From NCBI GenBank assembly GCA_933822405.4, contig CAKOGP040001759.1, positions 243,645-307,644 on the forward strand: a stretch of DNA of 64,000 nt. Direction: 5' to 3'. A program made the position numbers and the translations under genes. The stretch is from Cylindrotheca closterium (Eukaryota > Bacillariophyta > Bacillariophyceae > Bacillariales > Bacillariaceae). How positions within the stretch are numbered: the first letter of the stretch is position 1; each line of letters opens with the position of its first letter. Positions 20,508-31,137 of this stretch are shown here, piece after piece. The notes beneath the pieces are model-generated. The model ran no database searches, had not been told where the DNA came from, and saw nothing but the letters and a program-made list of their open reading frames with translations.

Positions 20508-22214
20508 TCACTCCGTCACATCCAGTTTCAATGAATCCATCTCAATCATGTCTATCCTGAAACTTCCATCTTCTGTCATTGCTCCTTCTACTGATAGACC
20601 ATCTAGAATGATATCTTCAGGGTCTTCCAAAAAGCTACTTTCCGGAGTAGGAATCCCTTCAAAGGCCATGACGACGCTTTCTCTAATACTATGAGGTGTA
20701 TCCGGTTCTTCTCCCTTGCTGCTGCTGCTGCTGTCTTTGATGCTCTTATTGTCAACAATAATATTATTGGCAGATGTGGTAGTAGTAGTAGTAGTAGTAG
20801 TAGTACTCGATGGAGGAGGCATTAAAACGTTCGCCAAAAAGTCTTGTACCGATGGCAAGTACTCTTTCAAATGTTCTTGGATCAATTGCCAACACCGATC
20901 CAAGAAGGCAATGCCAGTAGGTCCTTCCGAAGTATTGGTGCTCTTCAAGTATTTCGAATAGGTCTTGGGATCCCAAAACCAAGCTTCTCGTTCCAATGTG
21001 CGTGATTTGGGAGGTGGTGGCGGCGGTGGATATTGTTTGGCCAAGGTGGGGAAGCAATTAATGTTGAGGTGCAAATGAGGAGCATTCTTGCCGGGAATGT
21101 ACAACACGTGAACGCCACATTGGGGACAAAAGACGCGAGCGCCTTTCGAATGGGATCGAGGAGAAGTATTGTCCTGGTTGGGTCGAATGAAGAATTTGGA
21201 TTTTTGGGAAGCAGCAGAAGCAGCGGCAGCGGATGGAGAAGAAGAAGAAGTGGAAGCAGCAGCAGCAGTCGAAGATACCAAAATGGGAGGCGCCGACATG
21301 GTGACAAAATAGGTTGACATGCGGGCTTGTCCTTTGGTAATGTCAAAATCTTTTTGTCGTGCCTTGATGTAGCGATAATAAATCTTTTCTTCGGCCGCGA
21401 TCTCTTCCGGGGTGGTTTCGACTTCCAACAAAAGTTTGTCGTCATGACTGGGCAATCGGACTTGCAACTGTATTTCGCCGCACTGACAAGAACCCTGAAA
21501 GGTTTCAATGATTGCTTTGGGTGGTGAACCGTCAGGTCCCATTTGGGCAAACATATACAGGCCAGCATTCATATCGGGAGGAGGAGGAGTGGGTTGATGC
21601 TGATGATTTAGTGCTGCGGACATTCTGGACGACTTTGTGCTCTTTCGAGGTGGTGTTTTATTGGCAGTCCTGGGCGGTGTTTTGTTGGCAGTCCTGGGAG
21701 GTGCTTTGCTGTTTGACAGTATTCGATTGGCAGCAGTATTATTGGAAGTAGCGGCTCGAGTTGGAGTAATGGGCTTCCCCGTGTTAGTGGTCGTCACACG
21801 AACCTTGACGGGCGGTCGCCCTTTAGTATTGTCCATTTTTGTACCCGTAGTAGTGGTGGGCAAGGAACTGCGAACAGTCGGCAAGTTCACAGCCCTGGCA
21901 TAGACGACTGGCGAATCCCCCGATTGGACCGAACCAACGGAACTTGCAAAGGATTGGTTCCATTTCTCTTGTAGTTGAGACAATTTGGGAGCAGCAGGTT
22001 TGGATTGTTGAAGTTGTTGAGGAAGGTACGACTGAGATCGTACTTCATCGTCTTCTTGTTGCTGCTGTTGCTGTTGTTGTTGCTGCTGAAGCCCTTGCTG
22101 AAGTCCTTGTTCCAGTGGGACATTTTGAAGAATACTTTCCACAGTCACATCCGACGCATCATCGTCTGCAGTCTTGTCGGTGATTGCTGTAATCGGTGCT
22201 TCGCTCGATATCAT
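20508..22214 (-). CDS. GFA/CENP-V-type zinc protein with disordered N terminus (568 aa)
   Basis: The central domain (about 240-390) matches the GFA fold of glutathione-dependent formaldehyde-activating enzymes and CENP-V. It has FQGSCQCGEIQLQVRLP as first zinc site and RVFCPQCGVHVLYIPG as later CxxC site, with a DFDITKGQARMSTYF strand between. An Ala/Ser insert splits the domain. The N-terminal 200 residues are disordered: a (Gln)n tract at 22060-22090 and a triple TPPR(T/K)(A/S) repeat. The C terminus is acidic. The ATG at 22214 is the first in frame. Its downstream neighbour on the same strand (22888-24018) is a paralogue. Enzyme activity is not implied; GFA-fold proteins are diverse. Confidence 0.75.
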   Translation of the reverse strand: MISSEAPITAITDKTADDDASDVTVESILQNVPLEQGLQQGLQQQQQQQQQQQEDDEVRSQSYLPQQLQQSKPAAPKLSQLQEKWNQSFASSVGSVQSGDSPVVYARAVNLPTVRSSLPTTTTGTKMDNTKGRPPVKVRVTTTNTGKPITPTRAATSNNTAANRILSNSKAPPRTANKTPPRTANKTPPRKSTKSSRMSAALNHQHQPTPPPPDMNAGLYMFAQMGPDGSPPKAIIETFQGSCQCGEIQLQVRLPSHDDKLLLEVETTPEEIAAEEKIYYRYIKARQKDFDITKGQARMSTYFVTMSAPPILVSSTAAAASTSSSSPSAAAASAASQKSKFFIRPNQDNTSPRSHSKGARVFCPQCGVHVLYIPGKNAPHLHLNINCFPTLAKQYPPPPPPPKSRTLEREAWFWDPKTYSKYLKSTNTSEGPTGIAFLDRCWQLIQEHLKEYLPSVQDFLANVLMPPPSSTTTTTTTTTTSANNIIVDNKSIKDSSSSSKGEEPDTPHSIRESVVMAFEGIPTPESSFLEDPEDIILDGLSVEGAMTEDGSFRIDMIEMDSLKLDVTE

Positions 22215-22887
22215 ATTTTCTTGTATTATATTGTATTGTGAGGCGAAGGTTGCTATGTGTACGTGATGATGATTTGCAATACAACAAAAGAATTTCAAGA
22301 ATCCTAAAAACGAAAATACGCAATGGATTCTGAATGACGCGCCGGCCTGTCAAAAGATGACCGATGAGATTTTGTGAGACGAATTTTAAAAAAAGGTATT
22401 CATGACGAAAATGGGAAAATACTGTAGGTATACATCAACCCATCGGTCTTTGACTGATGAAAGATGAACATAATACCAAGAAGACCAACAATTTACAAGA
22501 CAACATCGAAGCATCCGAAACATGAGCAAAACCTTTAGATACAGTACTCTTAGTATACATCTAAATCGGCGAAGAGTGTCAGATAATAAAACAATAATAT
22601 TATAATACCAATACATTTAATTATTATAAAGTATAGCGATTCATTTTATGCAGTAATAGACTCGATCCTTCTTCGTAGTAGGTACGCAATAGGACTGCAA
22701 ACAAATTTCGTCACGCGGACCAAAAAGTCCAGGCAGCAGTCCAACCATCCAAGAAACTGCGAAATGACATGAAAGGCAACCAGGCTGTTGCCAACCAAGA
22801 GCCACACCTTTCCATACTACGACCTCTAAGCGTCAGAGATATTGTTTCTTTCGAGTTGTGCCCGCGCGCCTTTTCCGTATCATATTA
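22215..22887. other. Intergenic between the two GFA-type genes
   Basis: It should hold the promoter of the gene starting at 22214 and the 3' end of the gene ending at 22888. Only short frames occur. Confidence 0.5.
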
Positions 22888-24018
22888 TTATTGTTGTGGC
22901 AGGCTTGGCAAAAGATTAATAGTAGCATCGCGATCAATGTGCGATGACACAGAGGGTGTAGAAGAATTGGCCTGCTTGGGAGTCGCCGCAGCATGAAAGA
23001 GCTGATGCCTGCTGGAAGTTCCTTGACTACTAGCCGCAGCAGCAGCAGAAAAGGAACCTACCGACGACAAGTCGTCTGAAATGGAAGACATGGCTCTGCT
23101 CCTTTGTGCTTTGAGAAGAGACGACTGTTTGTCGGCGGTAGCGGCAGCAGGATTACCACTTCCGTCACCACCACCTTTGTGATATTCCGATCCGAGTGCA
23201 TAAGGGTGAATGATTTGTAGAATGGCATTCCCTACCCCCAACAACGATTGCACTATCGGATGTGACTTGTACGCATCACCACCCTGAAGTAAGTCTTTCG
23301 CTATGCGAGTCATCCAAAGAGCGGCTTCAAAGGCAACACCCTTGACCGTTTCCGCAGTTTGAGTCGCAAATGTCAATGCCGATTTGGCAACGGCTTGAGA
23401 TGACGACGTGCCAGATGATACAGTAGCAGGATCCGAAACGCAAGTAATATTGATCTTCATGAACTTGGAATCCTTGCTGGGTGCATGAAGGATGTGAACC
23501 CCGCAGCGACGGCAAAAGGCACGGGCCCCTTGATCATCAGCAACAGGAGACGATCGAGCTGTTCCCATGGAGACAGCCGAAGAAGCAGAGGATGCCACGG
23601 TAGCTGCTGCCTCTACCTGAAACGTATTCAGTTGCTCTTGACCGTTCGTTATTTCAAAATTAGCAACCTTGACTTTCGTGAAGCGATGCATGACGTCATT
23701 GTAGCGACTTTGCTTTTGACCCGTTTCAATCTTGAGTCGGCGGGGTGCTTGAAATTCAAACTGAACCGATTCGCAGTGACAGCATCCCTTGTAATGACAA
23801 AGACTGGTAGAGTCTGAAACGTTCTGATAAGCCCACAACACGGCTGCGGCAGGAATGGCGGCCTTTGCTGCCGAGGAAAGGACTACGGTAGCAACATTCG
23901 CCACAAAGGAAGCAGATTTTGCTTCACCACGAGAACTAATTTCTCCAACCCTGACGGATGATTCACCAAAGCTAAAATGCTGAGGTTCCATGAACGAATC
24001 CCAGTCTTCAAACTCCAT
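22888..24018 (-). CDS. GFA/CENP-V-type zinc protein (376 aa)
   Basis: The first zinc site is YKGCCHCESVQFEFQAP (about 79-95). The middle strand is VANFEITNGQEQLNTFQVEA and the second site is RAFCRRCGVHILHAP, followed by KINITC. These are the same landmarks as in the protein at 20508-22214, so the two are tandem paralogues. The N-terminal 70 residues include an Ala-rich hydrophobic part (AAIPAAAVLWAY), perhaps a weak membrane or targeting segment. The C-terminal half is Ser/Ala-rich and may be amphipathic. The start is the ATG at 24018, with MEFEDWDSF. Function is open. Confidence 0.75.
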   Translation of the reverse strand: MEFEDWDSFMEPQHFSFGESSVRVGEISSRGEAKSASFVANVATVVLSSAAKAAIPAAAVLWAYQNVSDSTSLCHYKGCCHCESVQFEFQAPRRLKIETGQKQSRYNDVMHRFTKVKVANFEITNGQEQLNTFQVEAAATVASSASSAVSMGTARSSPVADDQGARAFCRRCGVHILHAPSKDSKFMKINITCVSDPATVSSGTSSSQAVAKSALTFATQTAETVKGVAFEAALWMTRIAKDLLQGGDAYKSHPIVQSLLGVGNAILQIIHPYALGSEYHKGGGDGSGNPAAATADKQSSLLKAQRSRAMSSISDDLSSVGSFSAAAAASSQGTSSRHQLFHAAATPKQANSSTPSVSSHIDRDATINLLPSLPQQ

Positions 24019-25134
24019 CTTGTTTGTATCGAAGTGCGTGGGATTCAGTGATTGATTGTATCAATGATATAGACGTAAGTTCAAAGTAAGAAGGTATGCA
24101 GTTCGCTGCGAGTGGCGCTTGGAAGCAAATGGACAATAGTCAATTCAAAATTGGCGGTGTACAGGAGATATATGGGAGCGGAAGTTTGTCATTTGGGGGT
24201 CATTGTCGTTATTGCAAAGCAGTACTTTACTGTAGTGTTACAGAATATATGATCGACTTGGTCGTCTTGTATCGGTGGAGTCGAAGAAGTCCGTTATCAG
24301 GAGTTCACCATACCAGCTATAGCGGCTACTGGTACAGTAGTGTACTACTTTACTGTAGCTTTAGCTTTTATACTGTATGCTTCCAATTTTTAAGCTTCGC
24401 CCTGCTTCGCCTACCTCAGCTTCATTCCTCTGTCTGTGCCCGTCGATTTGTTATTATCATGAGAAGGATGGATACAAACAAAGACGCTCAAATGGTGGTG
24501 TAAGGAAGAAGTTTTGCATGATGATGATGCAGCAGCATCGGGGGCATCGGGGAATAGAAAGGATGCACCATGTTCGTCCGATCAATACTGCACTCAGTAT
24601 CATTGTGAAACAAAAATATTTATGTGGCGTGACTTTTGTAGCAGCCGTATCATACCGGCAGTTGGTGGATGCTCTTGGATGATCTAGAAGTACTAGCATG
24701 AAACCAGTTTTTAAATGATTCCATTTTATACATTCCTATGACTAATAGCAAGGTGGTATAACATGCCGGTGCCGGTGCCGGTATGCCAAGACACATGACC
24801 GTTGCCATTCTACTTACCGGTACCAACTGCTCATTTGGCAATGGCTTTATTGTTGGTGGAGCAGCGTTTCTGTCCCTTTTCTCCAATTGGGTGACTCAAG
24901 AAAGACATTTCGATGTTCATCTCTTAGAACGCAAGTCTCGAGGGATAGTTTCTCTCGCGTATCTACTTATGGAAAATGGCGAGAAACCCCGTGAACGCGG
25001 AGGCACATTACACAATCCGTTAAGTCTCTCACACACTGTCGCTTCTTTACCACGCATGCAAACCGGTATCCATCTTATTTCGCTCGATTGTTGCAAACCA
25101 CAGTAATTTCACCACCTTTTATGCTATAGCCACG
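24019..25134. other. Intergenic, no supported gene
   Basis: More than 1.1 kb without a convincing gene. It contains a GCCGGT repeat at about 24765-24782 and a TACCGGTA palindrome near 24818. Frames at 24096-24503 and 24783-25106 lack family motifs. Divergent promoters of the two flanking genes must lie here. Confidence 0.5.
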
Positions 25135-26046
25135 ATGCCCAACACTTTCGATCAAGAGATGGAAGATAGTTACATATGTGCACTACGACCCCTCTTGCCC
25201 AAAACAAGATCCCAGAGGTTGAGATCCCAGAAAATGATGCTGTTCAAGCAAGATTCGACGCTCTCATCGTCGGCGTTTTCGTTGCTGTCATCATCCTCAC
25301 GAAGTCTGATGTCGGATATGGGGAACTGGGAGGACGAAGATACTTGCCTGGACAAGCTCAAAGCGTTTTGCTCCGAAAACAGATACCATATTTCTTCGGA
25401 ACTGATTTTCCGCATTGCCATATTCCACGACTTTGACTGTGAGGATGCCAAGGCTTCTATTGAGAAAAGTGCTGACAACAAGTATTTGCATCTTCGCATG
25501 CACGAAGAACTTGCAGAGCAGTTTGCATCCAGCCTGCTCCTCGCCCTACCAAAGCTTAGAACAAGAAAACATAATTCGAGGGTCATCTACATGCGCCCGT
25601 CTCAATATCAGCCTTCGCCTGAAAATGAAGAGTTGATGATAAAGAGTATTTGCTATACTCTGAACGACTGCAGCAAATCTGAAGCCGATTGTCGAGATGG
25701 TGTTGCGATGGTCATCAACATGAATGGATGGAGTACTGAAAACTTCGGTCCAGGTGTATGGAACCGATTCCTGCAAGCGTTGCAAGGAAAATTTGTTCCA
25801 ACCAAGGTCAAGGCGGTTCTAATCACTGATGCTCCGAAAGACTTTGTTACTGTATGGAGAGTCCTCAAAAAGTCACTACCTTTTAGCTTTTCTAGGATCG
25901 TGTATCTAATCAAAGAGGCGAAACTAGGGGGATACCTTACGGAAGGCTATGAAGAATACATGCCTAGTGATTTCTGTGGGACATGGAGAGACGCAAAAGA
26001 GCTATGCGAAGACTACGTTGATCAAAAAGCATACAACGAGCAATAA
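25135..26046 (+). CDS. CRAL-TRIO (Sec14-like) lipid-binding protein (303 aa)
   Basis: CRAL-TRIO proteins bind and move small lipids such as phosphoinositides or tocopherol. The first 75 residues are a Ser-rich leader. A helical N-terminal part (about 78-150) precedes the lipid-binding domain (about 140-290). Landmarks are RVIYMRPSQY, GVAMVINMNGWS, the FLQALQGKFVPTKVKAVLIT strand, WRVLKKSL and the LPSDF-like end EYMPSDFCGTW. This is the arrangement in many diatom CRAL-TRIO proteins. No signal peptide, so cytosolic. First ATG used. Ligand unknown. Confidence 0.8.
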   Translation: MPNTFDQEMEDSYICALRPLLPKTRSQRLRSQKMMLFKQDSTLSSSAFSLLSSSSRSLMSDMGNWEDEDTCLDKLKAFCSENRYHISSELIFRIAIFHDFDCEDAKASIEKSADNKYLHLRMHEELAEQFASSLLLALPKLRTRKHNSRVIYMRPSQYQPSPENEELMIKSICYTLNDCSKSEADCRDGVAMVINMNGWSTENFGPGVWNRFLQALQGKFVPTKVKAVLITDAPKDFVTVWRVLKKSLPFSFSRIVYLIKEAKLGGYLTEGYEEYMPSDFCGTWRDAKELCEDYVDQKAYNEQ

Positions 26047-26356
26047 CATGATGAAGCAGGATAGATAATTCTAATATGCTTTTGCTATAGTGTGTCGGTT
26101 TTCGCAATAGTACACCAACCATCATGTATGCTATAAAATACTCTTGCAGTTTTATAGGGACTTCAACGGACGGAGCTTAGTTAGGCACAAATTCAAGAGA
26201 CATATCAAGAAAAATCTCAATGCTGATAAGACCCTGTGGTGATGACTTGAGTTATTGGCTTCCTCTTCCACCTCGTTACATACGCTACTCTTATATCAGA
26301 TTCAAATTGAATTCACCAAGCATTCCGTTCCAAAGTGGCTCTAAATCGTCCTCAAG
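26047..26356. other. Intergenic, no gene seen
   Basis: Spacer between two plus-strand genes; it should contain the 3' end of one and the promoter of the next. Nothing else is recognised. Confidence 0.4.
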
Positions 26357-28387
26357 ATGGCTCAGCGAGACTACTCTATTGAATTCGACTTCAGCCACAA
26401 GGATTTTGAGAAAGCCCTTGATGAAGGAAGATCACTGGATTCGTTATGCATAACAGAAGAATTTCTCGATACTCAGAACACGAGACCAACAGAAAAGAGG
26501 TTGGAGGCCATCCTATCGAAAATAAGTGAGATGTGGTCGCTTCAGGGTGTCTACCTGTCACTTCAGAAGACTGCAATTCCCGGCAGATTGTTGCCGCTGG
26601 CCATTAATCCTGGACTACAAGAGTTAAAAGTGCATTCTGGCTTGGAAATTAACAGTCTACAAGATTGCGACATACTTGCAGCTACTCTGAAGCAAAATGG
26701 ACTAAGTCTGAAACGGATTTCCTTGCTGAACATTAGAGTGCGACTAAATGCCATGGCATCTCTGGGGAGATTTGCACTCGGATCGCAGAAACCTATTCTC
26801 GATCCCTTGCTGGAGGCGGTTCCAGATCTTGAATTTTTGGAAACCTTTGAGATTAGCTGCCGTGATTCCGAACAAAACACTAAAGGAAAGCCGCTCATCT
26901 CAACCGATTCTTTGCGAAGCTTGTGCCAGTCATTATCGCTGAAACGATTCAATCTGTCAAACCTGGGATTAGGGGATGAACATTTTATGGCAATTGCGCA
27001 AGAACTATCCAAGAAGCCACCCACACTACAAGAACTTATCTTGAATGAGAACTTCAACACAGAGCTTGGTGTTGAAATGATTATTAGAATGCTCCTTGAC
27101 ACACCCAACACTACCATCCGGACATTTCAGGCATTTCAAAAGACGAGCCAGCTCAGTCCGGCCTGTATTAGCCTGATGCGGCACGTGCTAGAGAAACACA
27201 ATACGACTCTCACCAGCATTTCGATATCCACTTCCACGGACCAGGAAATGGATACCTTGCAGTATTTCGAACAACTCAACTCGGCTGGGCGCCATTTGTT
27301 CCTACAAAAGCATTCCACTGCAGACGATTGGATTCGACTGCTCGAGTCAGTCAATGACGATCATTCGATGATATTTTATTGCCTGCGGCAAAGCAAGTTT
27401 TGGTGGAATTGCATTGACCTTGGGAGGTCATTGTCGCGACCGCTCATGAAGAGCAAAACATTGGACACGGATACTGGTGAAGAGCAAAGTGACAATGAGG
27501 TCAAGGTGGTAGTCGGTGAAAGTGACGATGAAAATTCGGAAGAATTGATGGAACAGTTGAAGTCACTGGGAATGTCGAATGAGCTCGAGCTGGACTACAG
27601 TGACCACGAAACAAACGTGTCGTCACAGGCGAGTGATTCCTACTTGGACGATTTGCACCGACAAAAGGACACACTCATTGACTCTACACGAGAGGAAGCA
27701 CTAGAGGAGGCCCATGATATATACGAGAAGAAGTTTGGCAAGGACAGTGCCAAGGAAGACGAAAAGGCATTCTTGGAGTTGTTCTACAAAATTCTCAAAG
27801 AGAAGGAGCAACAAATGGATAAGATGTACGAAAAGCAAGATGAATTGATTGCGAAAGAAACAGAACGGCAGCGTCAAAAGAGCGAAGCTGAAAAAGAGGC
27901 ATGGATGCTTGAGAAAGAAGCTGCTCGAAGACGCAGGCGGGAACTTGCCCAAGAAGCAAAGGAAAAAGAGCGACAAGACAAGCTTACGGCAGCGTCGAAA
28001 GCCGCGTCCAGTCGGAAGCTCAGCAGTAGTCCAGCAAAAAAGAAAAAGCCAAAGAAGAAAGTTGCTGCGGAGAAACTGAAACGTACCCAGACCGAGGCTG
28101 ATGAACTGCGAGAAAAGTGGAACAAGGCGCGCTCAAAGACTAGGGCGGCCAAGAAGAAAAATCCTGAGTCATATGATAAGCTTAAAGGGGAAGAAGACAG
28201 TTTGTTCAATGACTGGGTTGCGAAGAAAGCAGAAGTGAAAGAAGCTGAAATTGAAGCGCAGAAGGAAGCCGAGGAGTCTCAAGAAGAAGTGAATCCAGAA
28301 GATGGGGCATTTGGATCCGTCGAGGATGTTTGGGCCGCTTTATCAGAACTCGAAGAGGAAGCAGCACAAATTGCCAGGGATGGTTAA
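26357..28387 (+). CDS. LRR plus coiled-coil protein (676 aa)
   Basis: The N-terminal half (about 60-310) has ribonuclease-inhibitor-like leucine-rich repeats, for example LSLKRFNLSNLGLGDEHFM followed by LQELILNENFN and GVEMIIRML. A tryptophan-rich helical part (FWWNCIDLGRS) and an acidic linker follow. From about 430 to 640 the protein is strongly charged and heptad-like (EEALEEAHDIYEKKFG, KEREKERQDKLT-like), a long coiled coil with a Lys-rich AKKKKPKKK stretch that may be a nuclear signal. No catalytic motif. Diatom proteins of similar LRR type are common, but this one I cannot name. Start: first ATG, preceded by CTCAAG. Confidence 0.75.
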   Translation: MAQRDYSIEFDFSHKDFEKALDEGRSLDSLCITEEFLDTQNTRPTEKRLEAILSKISEMWSLQGVYLSLQKTAIPGRLLPLAINPGLQELKVHSGLEINSLQDCDILAATLKQNGLSLKRISLLNIRVRLNAMASLGRFALGSQKPILDPLLEAVPDLEFLETFEISCRDSEQNTKGKPLISTDSLRSLCQSLSLKRFNLSNLGLGDEHFMAIAQELSKKPPTLQELILNENFNTELGVEMIIRMLLDTPNTTIRTFQAFQKTSQLSPACISLMRHVLEKHNTTLTSISISTSTDQEMDTLQYFEQLNSAGRHLFLQKHSTADDWIRLLESVNDDHSMIFYCLRQSKFWWNCIDLGRSLSRPLMKSKTLDTDTGEEQSDNEVKVVVGESDDENSEELMEQLKSLGMSNELELDYSDHETNVSSQASDSYLDDLHRQKDTLIDSTREEALEEAHDIYEKKFGKDSAKEDEKAFLELFYKILKEKEQQMDKMYEKQDELIAKETERQRQKSEAEKEAWMLEKEAARRRRRELAQEAKEKERQDKLTAASKAASSRKLSSSPAKKKKPKKKVAAEKLKRTQTEADELREKWNKARSKTRAAKKKNPESYDKLKGEEDSLFNDWVAKKAEVKEAEIEAQKEAEESQEEVNPEDGAFGSVEDVWAALSELEEEAAQIARDG

Positions 28388-28561
28388 TGATACTAATATT
28401 AGACTTTTTTGGATACTGAACAGCCCTGCTCTCACATTGATGCTACAGTGGATACGGATTGATACGACAATCGATTGCTTGCCTGACTGACTCAAAATGT
28501 TATGTTACATACCGCTAAGCCATGCTAAAATCCCGCCGGCTTTGAAAAGAAGCACCCTTGC

Positions 28562-28990
28562 TTACTTGATGCTTTTCGCAGGGAATGCCACCTTCCACAA
28601 TTCAACGAAGGTCAAGGCCATGCCAGCATATCGGAGAATGGCTGTTGCAATAGTTGGAATGCACGGGTATCCCAACGCCGTTCTGGTCCAGACATAACTC
28701 ACTTGCCCAAGAACGGCAAGCGTGGCCCCCTGTGATGCTTCCACTCCAGCCAATGCCAAGTAGAAGAGTGGCCCAGCCAAGAACGCTGCGAACTCAGACT
28801 CATTGGCAATGGCTTTTTGGAACTCCTTGACATGAAAGTTTTCGTTAAACTTGTCAATCTGTTCTTTTTCGATTCCGAGGAACTTGGGTCCGAAGAAATT
28901 GTAGGTACGGTACGTGAAACTGATGATCAGTTTAGTCAGCCCGCAGTGGGCCGAGATTAAGGTGGCTCCTTGGAGTGCAGAGAAAGACAT
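28562..28990 (-). CDS. MAPEG-family membrane protein (142 aa)
   Basis: MAPEG proteins are small integral membrane enzymes such as microsomal glutathione transferases and leukotriene C4 synthase. The length is typical. The NESEFAAFLAGPLF segment matches the conserved Asn-x-x-Glu helix, and the following Arg...GY (YVWTRTALGYP) matches the family's Arg-x(n)-Gly-Tyr element. Three or four hydrophobic helices are visible. The neighbour 26357-28387 converges on it. Substrate cannot be told. It could act in lipid peroxide detoxification by family analogy. Confidence 0.7.
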   Translation of the reverse strand: MSFSALQGATLISAHCGLTKLIISFTYRTYNFFGPKFLGIEKEQIDKFNENFHVKEFQKAIANESEFAAFLAGPLFYLALAGVEASQGATLAVLGQVSYVWTRTALGYPCIPTIATAILRYAGMALTFVELWKVAFPAKSIK

Positions 28991-29277
28991 AATGTATCGG
29001 CTTTATTGGTTTTAGGAAAGAAGATTATGTATACTCGTATGAGCGAAGAGTGCGTCAGATATGTCAGATATCATCATCGATGCGAGATCTTCGATCTTGC
29101 TCATCCAGCTGACTCCAAAATATCATCGAATGACGTTGATGGAGAAGGCCTTACTCAGGCCTGAGCGAAATGTACGGTTGACGGACAAACATGTCTGACT
29201 CACAGATGATGACAAACTCTTGAGTCGACATGTTATTTTAATTTATTATCTCATCAGGGCCTATTATTGTCAGAACA

Positions 29278-31011
29278 ATGGGAATCTTTGGACGACGAAA
29301 GACGCTTCTTGGAGTGCTGTCTCTAGTGGAGACTTCTTCCAGCTTTTCAACGGCTTCGGTTGGTATCCAACGTCATCATGCTCTTAAGGCTAACAAAGGA
29401 ACTTTTCCTGTGACGACACTTCCAAGAGGAGGATCGTCTGCCGTGTACTCTAGCACAGCATCTGTGGAAGCCAAAGCTGATACTGTGGAAGAAGCTTCCT
29501 CTCCCCCCTACGAGAAACTCGTTGCCAAGTTGGAGACCATCACACAACTTTCGCGTGCTTCAGCTGTCTTGGGTTACGATCAGTTGGTCTTTATGCCCTC
29601 CAACGCGGCACCCCAACGTGGCGCCCAGATGGCGGCCTTGGCTGGAGTTGTTCACGAGAAAAGCACCGATCCTGAAATTCTAAAGCTTATTGATGAAGCT
29701 CAAAAGGAGCTGAACGCTGGCGGGTCAAGTGACAAGCAAAAGGATGCCCTTCGTCTATTGGAAATTGAACGCAAGGCCTTCTTGGAAAACGAGCGGGTCC
29801 CAGCTGAATTGGCAGCCAAATCTGCCTCACTATCTGCATCCGCCTATCAAGACTGGGTGGAAGCGAAGGAAGCCAAAGACTACTCGAAGTTCGCGCCAAC
29901 ATTGAAGGACTGCTTTGAAACTTCCATGGCCATTGCCAAAGCCAAGAAGGGCGGTGACGATGATGACGGATTGTACGACCAAATGCTGGATCAGTTCGAG
30001 ACTGGAATGTCACAAGATCGAATCAATGAAATATTTGAAAAAGTCCAATCCGCGCTTGTCCCTCTGATTGCCAAGGTTATGGATTCCAAAACCAAGCCAT
30101 CCACGGACCCTTTGAACGGGACCTTTGACATTGACCAACAAAAGAAGATCTGTCAGACACTCGTCGAAGCCATTGGCTTTGATTCTTCGAATGGTAGAAT
30201 TGATGTCTCAGTGCATCCATTTACTTCGTCCATGGGCTCTGCTGATGTTCGCATTACCTCAAGATTCCGTGAGGATGAATGGTACCAAGGATTAGCTGGA
30301 AGCATTCATGAGGGCGGCCATGCCATTTACGAGCAAAACTTGAACCCTTCGGCTCTCACTCTTGATTCTTCCTTCACCATGGGAACTCACGAATCTCAGT
30401 CACTCTTTTGGGAACGTCACATTGGTCTGAGCAAGCCCTTTTGGAGATTTGCCACTCCCATCCTAAAGGAGAACTTTGAAAACTACAATTATTCGGCAGA
30501 AGAAATTTACAAAGCCGTCAATGCCGTTTCCCAATCCTTCATTCGTGTGGAAGCTGATGAATTGGCCTACCCTCTTCATGTCATTTTGCGATACAATATT
30601 GAAAAGGATGTAATCTCCGGAAAGCTTGCCGTAGAAGACATTTCCACACGATGGAACGAGGACATGAAGAGCCTGCTAAACTTGGAGGTCCTATCTGATG
30701 ACAAGGGTTGTCTGCAAGATGTTCATTGGTCGGCTGGTGCTTTTGGATACTTCCCTACATACCTGTTGGGATCCATGACGGCAGCTCAATTGTATCACTA
30801 CTGTGCAAAAGACATCCCTAACATTGAGAGTAAGGTCGAGTCCGGTGAATTCACAGAGATCAAGGAATGGCTAACCAACAAGATTCACCGTCACGGACGA
30901 AGATACGAATCTCTTGATGCCCTTCTCAAGGATCAAATCGGGGAAGAATTGAATCCAGACTACTTCATCGAATACCTCACTACAAAGTACTCTGAACTGT
31001 ACAATCTATAG
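29278..31011 (+). CDS. M32 carboxypeptidase (carboxypeptidase Taq family, 577 aa)
   Basis: A zinc metallocarboxypeptidase that removes C-terminal residues. The HEGGHA zinc motif is at 344-348 and the HESQSLFWE motif with the third ligand Glu at about 372. The family core continues with YPLHVILRYNIEKD and a late AGAFGYFPTYLLGSM. The N-terminal 65 residues are extra compared with bacterial enzymes and are Ser/Thr-rich (a hydrophobic LLGVLSLVETSSSF-like start), suggesting targeting to an organelle or the secretory route. Catalytic sites are intact. It converges on the gene at 31138. First ATG used. Confidence 0.93.
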   Translation: MGIFGRRKTLLGVLSLVETSSSFSTASVGIQRHHALKANKGTFPVTTLPRGGSSAVYSSTASVEAKADTVEEASSPPYEKLVAKLETITQLSRASAVLGYDQLVFMPSNAAPQRGAQMAALAGVVHEKSTDPEILKLIDEAQKELNAGGSSDKQKDALRLLEIERKAFLENERVPAELAAKSASLSASAYQDWVEAKEAKDYSKFAPTLKDCFETSMAIAKAKKGGDDDDGLYDQMLDQFETGMSQDRINEIFEKVQSALVPLIAKVMDSKTKPSTDPLNGTFDIDQQKKICQTLVEAIGFDSSNGRIDVSVHPFTSSMGSADVRITSRFREDEWYQGLAGSIHEGGHAIYEQNLNPSALTLDSSFTMGTHESQSLFWERHIGLSKPFWRFATPILKENFENYNYSAEEIYKAVNAVSQSFIRVEADELAYPLHVILRYNIEKDVISGKLAVEDISTRWNEDMKSLLNLEVLSDDKGCLQDVHWSAGAFGYFPTYLLGSMTAAQLYHYCAKDIPNIESKVESGEFTEIKEWLTNKIHRHGRRYESLDALLKDQIGEELNPDYFIEYLTTKYSELYNL

Positions 31012-31137
31012 AAACATAACTTTAATTTTCCTCCCAGTGCCTTGTATTAAAAGTACGCACAATGGGTTTCCATCGCACTTCTACTGCAGATTGCAACCAA
31101 TGTCTGCCTGTAAAGACGGAGAGCTCTGGCACCAGAG

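Noticed and set aside
24096..25106. Two plus-strand frames over 100 codons
   Set aside because: Composition and lack of motifs suggest chance frames in intergenic DNA.
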